A DNA stretch of 13,506 bases from Anaerolineales bacterium (GCA_919901875.1 CAKKQG010000482.1:1-13506), one strand, 5' to 3'; shown: positions 6,496-13,506, counted from the first letter of the stretch. Made by a program: numbers and translations. The notes: generated by a model not told the origin, from the letters alone.

Positions 6496-7476
6496 ATGCC
6501 CCTCGACCGCTTCTCCCGCAACATCCACTACCTGCGCGTCAGCCTGACCGATCGCTGCAACTTGCGCTGCGTCTACTGCATGCCCGAAGATCAAACCTTC
6601 CGCCCCAAGCCCGAACTCATGCAGGATGAAGAACTGCTCACGTTGATTCGATTATGCGCCGAGATGGGCTTCGATAAATTCCGACTCACTGGCGGCGAGC
6701 CGACGGTGCGCGCCAATATCGTTGATCTGGTGCGCGGCATTGCTCAGACTCAGGGGGTGCGGTCACTGTCTATGACGACCAATGGAATTTTATTGAACCG
6801 TTTGGCTAAACCGCTAGCGGAAGCTGGATTGCAGCGCGTCAACATCAGCATTGATTCACTTGACGCGCAAAAATTTAAACGCCTCACTCGTTGGGGATCG
6901 TTTGAAGATGTGTGGGAAGGGATCAAAGCATCGGAAGAGGCGGGCTTGACCCCGATCAAGCTCAACGCCGTTGTGGTGCGCGGTTATAACGAAGAAGATG
7001 TAGTTGACCTTGCGCGGCTGACTCTCGATCACGCTTGGCAGATGCGCTTTATCGAGATGATGCCCTTTGGCGATGTCTCCGAATTTCAAACGACGCAGAT
7101 CGTCAGCGCCGAAGAGATGCGAAAACGAATCAGCGAGGCGATTGCTCCGCTTGAATCGGTTGACGGCGGCAAGCTCGACGGCGAAGCGCGACTCTATCGT
7201 TTGCCTGACTCCAAAGGCGATCTTGGATTCATTAGCTCGGTCACAGAACCGTTCTGCGCGTCTTGCACCCGCGCCCGCCTCACCGCCGATGGTCGTTTGC
7301 GAATGTGTTTGTTGCGCGAGTATGAACTTGATCTCTTAACGCCATTACGTCAAGGCGCATCTACCGACGATCTCAAAAACATAATCAGCACCGCCGTGTG
7401 GAATAAACCTTGGGGGCATGGTCTGGCGCACAATATGATTCCGATGAATAGGGTGATGAGTGAGATTGGCGGTTAA
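6496..7476 (+). CDS. moaA: GTP 3',8-cyclase MoaA (molybdenum cofactor synthesis)
   Basis: Radical SAM enzyme that, with MoaC, converts GTP to cyclic pyranopterin monophosphate, the first step of molybdenum cofactor synthesis in the cytosol. Length (326 residues) is normal. The N-terminal cluster motif is C21-x3-C25-x2-C28 in DRCNLRCVYC; FRLTGGEPTVR (about 62-72) is the SAM-binding GGE motif. The C-terminal cluster that binds GTP uses C254, C257 and C271 (FCASCTRARLTADGRLRMC). The protein ends in the functionally important Gly-Gly. TTNG and the SID strand are present. No other cofactor genes are adjacent, so partners must be elsewhere. It follows the PLD gene by 14 bp but appears to have its own promoter. 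It ends in a palindrome shared with the convergent permease gene. Confidence 0.97.
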   Translation: MPLDRFSRNIHYLRVSLTDRCNLRCVYCMPEDQTFRPKPELMQDEELLTLIRLCAEMGFDKFRLTGGEPTVRANIVDLVRGIAQTQGVRSLSMTTNGILLNRLAKPLAEAGLQRVNISIDSLDAQKFKRLTRWGSFEDVWEGIKASEEAGLTPIKLNAVVVRGYNEEDVVDLARLTLDHAWQMRFIEMMPFGDVSEFQTTQIVSAEEMRKRISEAIAPLESVDGGKLDGEARLYRLPDSKGDLGFISSVTEPFCASCTRARLTADGRLRMCLLREYELDLLTPLRQGASTDDLKNIISTAVWNKPWGHGLAHNMIPMNRVMSEIGG

Positions 7477-7515
7477 AAAAAGCAGGGGCGCAGCATGCTG
7501 CGCCCCTGCTTTTTT
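7476..7515. terminator. Bidirectional terminator between convergent genes
   Basis: This is a perfect 40-nt palindrome: six A bases, a 28-nt GC-rich self-complementary core (7482-7509, centre GCATGC) and six T bases. It works as a rho-independent terminator on both strands. It overlaps the last base of the moaA TAA and supplies two bases of the permease TAA (complement of 7514-7516), so both genes end at its edges. Confidence 0.93.
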
Positions 7516-9901
7516 ATTCGTAAGCTAACACTTCCCTCACACTCAACATCGAAGCCCGATGCGCTGGCGCAAAGGTGGCAATGGTGGCGAGCGCGATTGA
7601 CCCAAACAACCACAACGCCACGCCCTCCGGCGGGAAGGTGTAGAGCAACGGCGCGCGCACCAGCGAGTCGCCCACTTGGTTGCTCAAGATCACACTCAAC
7701 GGATAAGCGAAGATCGCTCCACCGATCCAACTTGCCACGCCGATAAAAATCCCCTCCAACAAAAATACCATCAAGACCGACATATCCGACGCGCCCAATG
7801 ATCGCATCACGCCGATCTCGCGCGTGCGTTCCAAGACGTTCATGCTCATCGCGCCGGAAAGTCCGAGCGCGCTGACCACGCCAACAATCGCTGCCATGAT
7901 GAATAGAAAGACGATGAGGATGTTGAATTGTTCGCGCACCGAACGCACCGCATTCGGCGTGGGGCGGATCGAGCTCACGCTGTAATCGGCTTTGAAAGTT
8001 GATTCAAGTGTCTGTGTTAATTGGGCGTGGACGTTTGCATCTGTGCCTTTGAATCGAATCTGCAAAATGCCCACACGCCCGCTCTCGCCCGCCACTTGCG
8101 ACGAGTAGTATGGGTAGTTGATGTAAGCGTAGGCGCCCGCCAAAATTCCGCGCGTGATGCCGACGACGCGATACGTTTTCTCTTTTGAATTAATTTTCAA
8201 CGTGATCTCGTCACCCACTTTGAGGTCGGTCTCGTCGCGCAGCAGGTCGGTGTTGATCACGACGGCGTTGGCGTCGTCGGGTAATAACCAACGCCCGTTT
8301 AAGATCGTTGGCTTGATCATGCGCGTGTCGGCGGGCGGCGCAAAAATTTGGATGCTGCCACTCTCGGTGTCGTCGTCCCGGATGCGGCGACCGACGCTGA
8401 AGCCCCAACCCTCAACCCATGCCACACCCTTCACGTTTTCGGCAACTTGCGTCACTGCCTCTAAACGATAGGGGCGGCTGAATAGAATCTCGGCGTCGTA
8501 ATCGCGATACTGGATGGCGTTGTCGAGCGTTTGCAAAAGTGAGGCACGCACGCTGTAGACTCCGATGAAGGCTGCGCCGCCGATGATGAGCGTGGTCAGA
8601 GTCAAAGCTAAACGCGCTTTGGCGCGGACAGAGTTTCTTAAAGCGAGCAAGAGTGGTGCGGGGAGTCCGCGCACCCGATGAAGAATTTGATCCACCAATC
8701 CAGTGCCGAATCCCGCCGCTTGAGTCTCACTGTAGATCGCTTCTCTCACGCTGACCGTAACGCCGCTGATGATCGGGATGAGGGCGGCGACGAATGGGAC
8801 GAGCAATCCGAAAATGAATTGCAATGCCAACACTTGCGGTTGAATGGACGAACTGATGATCTCGAAGTTGACGAGCCCGCCGACATAATGGGTGAGACCG
8901 TAGGCGCCCAATGCGCCGAGCGGGATGGCAATCGCTAATGCCAGCAGACCGAAGACGATGATCATCACGATGTAGATGCCGATGAGCTGACGTGAGAGCG
9001 CGCCGATAGATTTCATGATGCCGATCTGTTTAAGTTGTTGCCCGAGCAAAGCGTTGACGGTGTTGATGACCAAGAAGCCGCTCATGAGAAGGGTCATGTA
9101 GCTGAGTGCGCTCAACACGAGCAGCAACGGTTCGAGGGCGTCGCTGGCGGGATGTTTACCCGGCGTTGGCACAAAGGTGGTGAAGACGGTGCGCCCGCTG
9201 TTCTCGATCTTGCGCCGCACTTTTTCGGCGACGCGCTCGATGTGTGCTTTATCGCGATCGTTTTCTTTGACGATGAAATTAATTGAGGTGAACTCGCGCG
9301 TGGCGCCCAGCCATTCCAGCGTATCCATGTTGATGTAGGCGTAGGCAATGCCCGTGAACTTTGCGGGCGCGAGCAGAAGATGATGTGTGCTGCCGACGAT
9401 GGGTAAGGTGCGGCGTTTGCCATCGGGTAGTTCAATGGTGACGGTGTCCCCGATGTGGGCGTTGATGAGGGCGAGTGATTGCCGTTCGATCAACATTTGT
9501 TTGTCGGGCGGCGGCCACGCGCCGACTTGCGGCAAAATCTTGTCTACACGGATGTCACGATAATCGCGCACGGCGTAAAGTGCCATGTCGTTCCACTCGT
9601 TGTTGCCGGTTTTGACTCGGACACTGATCGTGCGCCGCGCGTCGGCGTCTTTCACTTCGGGCATGGCGCGAACTGCGTCAAGGACATCTTCTCTAAATGG
9701 CGAGACGCCGATGATGGCGCTGGGCGGGTCAATGGTGGCGTAGACCGCATTGAGATCATTAGCGAGAATGATTTGCGTGGTGTTGATTGTGCCGATGGCG
9801 AAAATTCCGGCGGCAATGGAAAGCACGACGAGCATCGTGCGCGTTTTGTTGCCCCAGATGTCGCGCACTACTTTGCGCCATCGGGGGTAGGGGGTGAGCA
9901 T
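7514..9901 (-). CDS. FtsX/MacB-type ABC transporter permease with two repeats
   Basis: Protein of 795 residues with a duplicated MacB/FtsX layout. An N-terminal helix (about 23-46, LVVLSIAAGIFAIGTI) precedes an external MacB_PCD-like domain (about 50-250). The first FtsX domain has three helices (about 260-385). A new N-terminal helix (about 430-450) starts the second external domain. The second FtsX domain (about 655-785) contains the conserved ERTREIGVMRSLGA. Related permeases export lipoproteins, lipids or peptides, or serve in cell division, driven by a LolD/MacB-like ATPase. No such ATPase gene is in the window. The ATG at 9901 (protein starting MLTPYPRW) is preferred over an in-frame TTG at 9934, which falls inside a tandem repeat. 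The Shine-Dalgarno sequence is poor. The gene follows the ABC exporter-USP gene across the repeat spacer, on the same strand. Confidence 0.92.
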   Translation of the reverse strand: MLTPYPRWRKVVRDIWGNKTRTMLVVLSIAAGIFAIGTINTTQIILANDLNAVYATIDPPSAIIGVSPFREDVLDAVRAMPEVKDADARRTISVRVKTGNNEWNDMALYAVRDYRDIRVDKILPQVGAWPPPDKQMLIERQSLALINAHIGDTVTIELPDGKRRTLPIVGSTHHLLLAPAKFTGIAYAYINMDTLEWLGATREFTSINFIVKENDRDKAHIERVAEKVRRKIENSGRTVFTTFVPTPGKHPASDALEPLLLVLSALSYMTLLMSGFLVINTVNALLGQQLKQIGIMKSIGALSRQLIGIYIVMIIVFGLLALAIAIPLGALGAYGLTHYVGGLVNFEIISSSIQPQVLALQFIFGLLVPFVAALIPIISGVTVSVREAIYSETQAAGFGTGLVDQILHRVRGLPAPLLLALRNSVRAKARLALTLTTLIIGGAAFIGVYSVRASLLQTLDNAIQYRDYDAEILFSRPYRLEAVTQVAENVKGVAWVEGWGFSVGRRIRDDDTESGSIQIFAPPADTRMIKPTILNGRWLLPDDANAVVINTDLLRDETDLKVGDEITLKINSKEKTYRVVGITRGILAGAYAYINYPYYSSQVAGESGRVGILQIRFKGTDANVHAQLTQTLESTFKADYSVSSIRPTPNAVRSVREQFNILIVFLFIMAAIVGVVSALGLSGAMSMNVLERTREIGVMRSLGASDMSVLMVFLLEGIFIGVASWIGGAIFAYPLSVILSNQVGDSLVRAPLLYTFPPEGVALWLFGSIALATIATFAPAHRASMLSVREVLAYE

Positions 9902-9906
9902 TATGA

Positions 9907-10004
9907 ATTTACAGTCTCCAATTTCAAATTTCAAACTTCAAACTTCAAACATCCAACTTCAAACATCAAACATCCAACATCCAACTTCAAACTTCGCACT
10001 TCTC
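9907..10004. repeat. Heptad tandem-repeat spacer of 14 units
   Basis: Fourteen 7-bp units in register: ATTTACA, GTCTCCA, ATTTCAA twice, ACTTCAA twice, ACATCCA, ACTTCAA, ACATCAA, ACATCCA twice, ACTTCAA, ACTTCGC, ACTTCTC. The array fills nearly the entire gap between the exporter-USP stop codon (complement of 10003-10005) and the permease ATG at 9901. It is free of stops in plus-strand frames, which creates long spurious open frames with an NFKLQTSN-like pattern. No promoter or terminator was found in it. Confidence 0.92.
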
Positions 10005-12285
10005 ATTCCCCCATCACGCTCACTAACGGATTCACCAAAATGTAATCCACCGTTGCTTTGCGTTCAATGGTGCGGATGCTGGATCGTAATTCGTCTAACG
10101 GAATCAACACATTTTCCATCGCCACAACGTGAGTCGCTTTCACCGAGTCAATGGCGCGGATCGTTTCGTCAATCCAGTTGGCGCCAGCGCGGGCGAGCAA
10201 AACATCGCAGACGATCCCCTCTCCTTGCAGGATCCGCATCACTTCGTCCACGCGCTCGTGATGCTTGGCGTTGATCGTTTTTGGATCGGCTTCATCATAT
10301 TGCGCGTCAATGCCGAAGCGCCCGGTGCGAAGCGCTTCCGCCGTGATCTCGCCAAAATCCAGGACGTAAACCGGGGCATTGTAGGCAGTGGCTAAACCGA
10401 TCACCGTCGGCAGCACCGGCACCGTGTTGTACATCGGTCCAATCGGCATCAAGATTGATTTCGTCGCCACCTTCAAACTGTAGAGTTTGAAATAATCTTC
10501 GCACGATTCGATCAACTCTTGATGTTGACCCATGCCCTTTACGGCGACTCCGCCATCGGCCTCAAGACCTAACACAATAATTTTATCGGCGTTGACAATG
10601 GTGCTGAGGCGATGGGCAATGTTGAGTGAGGTGCGCCCGCGCGTTAATGTATCGAGAGATCGCATCACGATCGTTTGACTGCGATTGTCGAGGGCAGACG
10701 TTGCCTCATCGAGTAACAAAATAGACGGTTCTGCTAACGCCGCGCGGGCGATGCTGAGTCGTTGTTTCTGCCCGCCACTTAACCCCTCGCCCATTTCGCC
10801 GATCATCGAGTTATACCCGTCGGGCATCTTCTCCACAAAATCTTCAATGTGGCTGACCTCTGCCGCCTTCATTAATTCTTCGTCGCTGGCCTCCGGGTTG
10901 GCGAAGCGCAAATTATCGGCAATGGTGCCGCGAAAGAGAACGACGTCTTGCGCTACCCAGCCCAAGTTGTCACGCAATGACGAAAGTTTGAGATCGCGCA
11001 CGTCATAACCATCTATCGTCACGCGTCCACTTGTTACATCGTAGAAACGGGCAATTAAATTGAACAGAGTCGTCTTGCCCGTCCCCGACCCGCCGACGAT
11101 GGCAACCTTCTCGCCGGGCAAAATCTCAAACGAGATGTCCTTCATGCGCCAGGCGTTGGAACCAAACTCGTAGCTGAAATTTACATTTTCAAATTTGATG
11201 TGACCCTTGAATTTTCCGACAACCATCGCCTCCGGTTTCTCGGTGATCTCCGCTTCGATGTCCATCAAGCGGTAGACGCGATGCGCCGACACCAACGACG
11301 ATTGAAAACTTCCCAACGCATTGCCGAAGGCGGTGATGGGCGCGACGAACTGGCTAAAGAATCCGGCGAAGCTGACCAACAAACCGAGATCGTATAAATC
11401 GTTGATCGTCCCAAACGCGCCCACGCCATAGATCAAGGCTAACCCTAAACCGCTCAGGGCGTAGAACACGGCGGTGTTGTTCACGGTCAGCTCCATGTTG
11501 TGGGTCATCTCGGCAGCCATCGCTTGCAGTTGGCGGTTGAACCCTTGCACCGTGCGATCCTCTTGCACAAAGAGTTGAATGTCGCGTATCGCATTTAAAT
11601 TTTCGCCGAGTGTGGCGCTGACATCGGCAAACAAACGGCGATACTTCGCCGCCACCTTTTGCATTTGCGGGATGAAGACACTTAGACTCAACCATTGTAG
11701 GAAAACCACTAACAGGATGCTCGCCAAGGCGAGTTGCCAACTCAAGAGGAGCATGAAGATCACGGCGAGGATCAACATGCCGGCATTGACGAGCAAGAAT
11801 GGAATATGCTGCGTGAGAAAAACGCTGATCACTTCAATATCGCTCATGCCAATCGAAACCAGTTCGCCTGCTTCGTGACGGCGAAAGAAACTTGGATTGT
11901 GTTTCGTCAGACTGTGATAGAAGTCGGTACGAAACTCCACCATCATATTTTGGGCGAGTTTGGCGGTGTAGGCTCGCCCCTGCCGCATGAGGAATGTTCC
12001 GAGCAAGGTCAGGACGATCATGTAGATCAAGATCGTCACGATCTGTTGGCTACCTTCGGCGCGCGTGGCAGCATTCTCGGCTTTGGGAACGGCGACATCC
12101 AAGAGCGGTTGAATCGCTTGAAGCGCGAGCGACGAGGCAAGTGTCGCTAACAAGATAGCGAAGAGGGCAATGAGCCACGCGCCTTTTCGGCGTGAGGCAT
12201 AACGCACTACTTTCCCTATCGCAGATTGAATTTGCGTTGAGGTGAGCGCCTTAGGCGCAATGAGGGTGTCGCTGTTGGATTTCAC
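10003..12285 (-). CDS. ABC exporter half-transporter fused to a USP-like domain
   Basis: About 760 residues. Counted from the GTG at 12285, the six-helix exporter domain spans about 30-330 and the nucleotide-binding domain about 362-600. Motifs are A-loop Tyr in FSY, Walker A GGSGTGKTT, Q-loop WVAQ, signature LSGGQ, Walker B ILLLDEATSALD with catalytic Glu, and H-loop NIAHRLST. All residues for ATP hydrolysis are present; exporters of this type work as dimers. A further 150 residues (about 608-755) begin KSILMPIGP and end ATVDYILVNP, matching the strand order of universal stress proteins, but the usual G-x2-G-x9-G nucleotide loop is missing. The substrate is unknown. The start is uncertain: GTG at 12312 lies in a terminator stem, GTG at 12285 is in its T-rich tail, and GTG at 12207 has an AGGG sequence 6 nt upstream. 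The permease gene follows on the same strand. Confidence 0.9.
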   Translation of the reverse strand: MKSNSDTLIAPKALTSTQIQSAIGKVVRYASRRKGAWLIALFAILLATLASSLALQAIQPLLDVAVPKAENAATRAEGSQQIVTILIYMIVLTLLGTFLMRQGRAYTAKLAQNMMVEFRTDFYHSLTKHNPSFFRRHEAGELVSIGMSDIEVISVFLTQHIPFLLVNAGMLILAVIFMLLLSWQLALASILLVVFLQWLSLSVFIPQMQKVAAKYRRLFADVSATLGENLNAIRDIQLFVQEDRTVQGFNRQLQAMAAEMTHNMELTVNNTAVFYALSGLGLALIYGVGAFGTINDLYDLGLLVSFAGFFSQFVAPITAFGNALGSFQSSLVSAHRVYRLMDIEAEITEKPEAMVVGKFKGHIKFENVNFSYEFGSNAWRMKDISFEILPGEKVAIVGGSGTGKTTLFNLIARFYDVTSGRVTIDGYDVRDLKLSSLRDNLGWVAQDVVLFRGTIADNLRFANPEASDEELMKAAEVSHIEDFVEKMPDGYNSMIGEMGEGLSGGQKQRLSIARAALAEPSILLLDEATSALDNRSQTIVMRSLDTLTRGRTSLNIAHRLSTIVNADKIIVLGLEADGGVAVKGMGQHQELIESCEDYFKLYSLKVATKSILMPIGPMYNTVPVLPTVIGLATAYNAPVYVLDFGEITAEALRTGRFGIDAQYDEADPKTINAKHHERVDEVMRILQGEGIVCDVLLARAGANWIDETIRAIDSVKATHVVAMENVLIPLDELRSSIRTIERKATVDYILVNPLVSVMGE

Positions 12286-12319
12286 AAAACTAAAAACACC
12301 GAGTGATTGCACTCGGTGT
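12286..12319 (-). terminator. Rho-independent terminator of the small GDIVGRDK-motif gene
   Basis: Read on the minus strand, a perfect 10-bp stem (12310-12319 with 12296-12305) and a 4-nt loop are followed by a T-rich tail (TTTTAGTTTT). It lies 21 bp after the stop of the small gene and just before the exporter-USP gene, so the two are probably separate transcripts or partly coupled by read-through. Confidence 0.85.
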
Positions 12320-12340
12320 CTGAATCACGATCTACTAAAA

Positions 12341-12769
12341 CTATTTCTTTCCTTCTTCTTGCGCTTTCTTGGCGATCAACTGAACTGCTTTCGTCACGCC
12401 AAGTACCGGGTTAGTGAGAGCTGCCGCCGTCACTTGCAAAATATCGCCTGACATATCGCCTAAGAACTTAAGCCAGCGTTCAACCTTTGCGCCATTTGCT
12501 TGATCGCCTTTTTTTACTTCCTCTTCGATTTTCTTTACAGTATCTTTGACTTCGGTTTTATCAACATCAGGAGGAAGTTGAACTTCATCCACCTTCTTGT
12601 TAATTTGGGAGAACTCCTTGACCAACGCCGCAAGTTGATCGCCACTAATGCCATATGTGGTTGTTGTTGTGGTAGTGATCTTATCGCGCCCCACAATGTC
12701 GCCGCCGACATTGACCGAGCCACCGCTGATATTGACGCCGCTGCTTTGACCTTTGTCATCGTCTGCCAT
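12341..12769 (-). CDS. Small hypothetical protein with GGDIVGRDK motif and helical C-terminus
   Basis: Protein of 142 residues with an excellent Shine-Dalgarno sequence. Residues 1-40 are Gly/Ser/Thr-rich: VNISGGSVNVGGDIVGRDKI followed by seven Thr. From memory, similar GGD(I/V)VGRDK strand repeats occur near the N-termini of many proteins of filamentous or multicellular bacteria, some next to NACHT, CHAT or other conflict-type domains; this could not be searched. Residues 41-90 form a charged, likely coiled-coil segment (VKEFSQINKKVDEVQ, TVKKIEEEVKK). Residues 95-142 are an amphipathic-to-hydrophobic helical region (WLKFLGDMSGDILQV, LTNPVLGVTKAVQLIAKKAQ). There is no signal peptide. It may be an adaptor or oligomerising module, but no function is established. 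It has its own candidate promoter and a terminator. Confidence 0.85.
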   Translation of the reverse strand: MADDDKGQSSGVNISGGSVNVGGDIVGRDKITTTTTTTYGISGDQLAALVKEFSQINKKVDEVQLPPDVDKTEVKDTVKKIEEEVKKGDQANGAKVERWLKFLGDMSGDILQVTAAALTNPVLGVTKAVQLIAKKAQEEGKK

Positions 12770-12776
12770 GATGTAG

Positions 12777-12782
12777 CCTCCT
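12777..12782 (-). promoter_or_regulatory. Consensus ribosome binding site of the GDIVGRDK-motif gene
   Basis: AGGAGG on the minus strand lies 7 nt before the ATG at 12769. It is the strongest Shine-Dalgarno sequence attached to a full gene in this window, in contrast to the leaderless neighbours. Confidence 0.8.
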
Positions 12783-12798
12783 GAAGTGAGATGATGTT

Positions 12799-12804
12799 AT
12801 TGTA
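12799..12804 (-). promoter_or_regulatory. Candidate -10 box of the GDIVGRDK-motif gene
   Basis: TACAAT on the minus strand lies 29 nt before the ATG, leaving a short leader that contains the Shine-Dalgarno sequence. TTTCGT, 16 nt upstream, is a poor -35 candidate. Confidence 0.4.
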
Positions 12805-12849
12805 ACTCAAAAACTTGTCCACGAAACACCAGTCTCACTAAAAATTCAT

Positions 12850-12877
12850 CTTCGTGTTTCTTCGTGAACTTCGTGGA
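12850..12877. repeat. Short CTTCGTG direct repeat in a divergent promoter region
   Basis: Three CTTCGTG copies start at 12850, 12860 and 12869 (10 and 9 bp apart). An inverted partner, TCCACGAA, lies at 12818-12825 and matches TTCGTGGA at 12870-12877. The second copy falls at the expected -35 position of the HAD gene promoter, so the repeat may be part of promoter control. Confidence 0.6.
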
Positions 12878-12882
12878 TGATA

Positions 12883-12888
12883 TATAAT
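12883..12888 (+). promoter_or_regulatory. -10 box for a leaderless transcript of the HAD gene
   Basis: A perfect TATAAT ends 7 nt before the GTG start at 12896, with no room for a Shine-Dalgarno sequence. TTCGTG at 12861-12866 is 16 nt upstream and could be a weak -35 element. Confidence 0.6.
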
Positions 12889-12895
12889 CCGCGCC

Positions 12896-13506
12896 GTGAC
12901 TCACCTCCGCACAATTCTTTTTGATCTCGACGGCACTCTGATCGTTGACCAAGTTTCACTCGTCACCCAATTCATCCACTACTGCAACCGGCTCGGACAC
13001 GACACCGCAGGCGACATTTATCGTGAGTTGTATCGCTGGCGGCACGAGTTCTGGGTGGATTCGGATCGCATCAACGCCGACTTCAAACGATTCGGCGAGC
13101 GCGGCTTTTGGGTGGAGTATCACAAAAAGCAATTAAACTTTATAGGATTGAACGGCTCGCTCGATGATCACGCCGAGCAGATCACACACTGGTATTACGA
13201 AGACGGACCACAGCGTGACGTGGTGGTCGCCGCCGATGCCCGCGCAACCATCACCCATCTTCGGGCGCATGGTCTCACGACCGGACTCGTCTCTAACCGC
13301 GCCCACAAACTCGACGACGATGTTACCCATCACAACCTGGATGGTCTCTTCGACTTCACCCTTGCCGCAGGCGAGATCGGCGTGTGGAAACCGAATGCCG
13401 GAATTTTTTTGCACGCGATGAAGATGGCGAATTCCGTACCCGGCTGCACGGTGTATGTCGGCGACAACTATTTCATTGACATCGTCGGCGCGCGCAACGT
13501 TGGCAT
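12896..13506 (+). CDS. HAD-superfamily hydrolase (C-terminus cut by window edge)
   Basis: Haloacid dehalogenase-like phosphohydrolase; 203 residues are visible. Motif I is ILFDLDGT with nucleophile D10 and acid/base D12, motif II is VSNR (S133, N134), motif III is the Lys of WKPNAGIF (K165), and motif IV is VGDNYFID (D190, D195). An alpha-helical cap is inserted between motif I and motif II (about 20-105), as in subfamily I members such as phosphoglycolate phosphatase. The substrate cannot be predicted. The GTG start places motif I at the normal distance from the N-terminus and sits 7 nt after a perfect TATAAT. The true C-terminus lies beyond the window. Confidence 0.93.
   Translation, partial: MTHLRTILFDLDGTLIVDQVSLVTQFIHYCNRLGHDTAGDIYRELYRWRHEFWVDSDRINADFKRFGERGFWVEYHKKQLNFIGLNGSLDDHAEQITHWYYEDGPQRDVVVAADARATITHLRAHGLTTGLVSNRAHKLDDDVTHHNLDGLFDFTLAAGEIGVWKPNAGIFLHAMKMANSVPGCTVYVGDNYFIDIVGARNVG

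Noticed and set aside
6482..7476. PLD gene and moaA as one functional operon
   Set aside because: They are only 14 bp apart, but a -10 box sits between them and the functions are unrelated. Read-through cannot be excluded, but a functional link is not supported.
9907..10004. CRISPR array
   Set aside because: The repeats are 7 bp with no spacers, and there are no cas genes. The same holds for the other arrays.
9479..10045. Long plus-strand open frames across 9479-10274 with repeated NFKLQTSN-like residues
   Set aside because: They are antisense to the permease and exporter genes, and their repeats come only from translating the stop-free heptad array. There is no ribosome site or protein-like composition.
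12283..12312. GTG at 12312 as the start of the exporter-USP gene
   Set aside because: It lies in the stem of the preceding terminator and lacks a ribosome site. The later GTG codons are better, though the exact start stays unresolved.

Overview
The window is a stretch of bacterial chromosome of medium-to-high GC content with very little non-coding DNA. It most resembles Chloroflexota (Anaerolineae-like). This is an inference from style: an Ala/Thr/Gln-rich TATAQA-type linker in a membrane protein kinase, a Pro/Thr-rich TPRPT linker right after a lipobox, and 7-8 bp tandem-repeat spacers between genes. No phylogenetic marker was available to test it.

Left part (1-4842). A membrane Ser/Thr protein kinase with an extracytoplasmic propeller-like domain (minus strand, running off the left edge) follows a PP2C phosphatase, the usual kinase/phosphatase signalling pair. 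Divergent from them is a membrane-anchored protein with a YoaR-like segment and a class A beta-lactamase-like serine hydrolase domain. Middle part (4843-7476, plus strand). This holds a small helical protein of unknown function, a hairpin terminator, a secreted phospholipase D-superfamily lipoprotein with two HKD motifs, and moaA (molybdenum cofactor synthesis). moaA converges on the next gene, and a perfect 40-nt palindrome between them contributes to both stop codons and should terminate both transcripts.

Right part (7514-13506). On the minus strand lie a small protein with a GGDIVGRDK motif, an ABC exporter half-transporter carrying a degenerate universal-stress-protein-like domain at its C-terminus, and an FtsX/MacB-type permease without its ATPase partner in view. 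The last gene, on the plus strand and cut by the right edge, is a HAD hydrolase.

Two patterns cut across genes. First, five short arrays with a 7-10 bp period fill gene junctions; each has its own sequence, and they overlap or closely approach gene ends. One of them contains a G-rich arm that can pair with either of two C-rich copies just upstream of a ribosome binding site. Second, three plus-strand genes have a TATAAT-like -10 box ending 6 or 7 nt before the start codon and no Shine-Dalgarno sequence, which suggests leaderless transcripts. No RNA genes, insertion sequences, CRISPR arrays or attachment sites were seen, and no gene-free stretch exceeds 300 bases.
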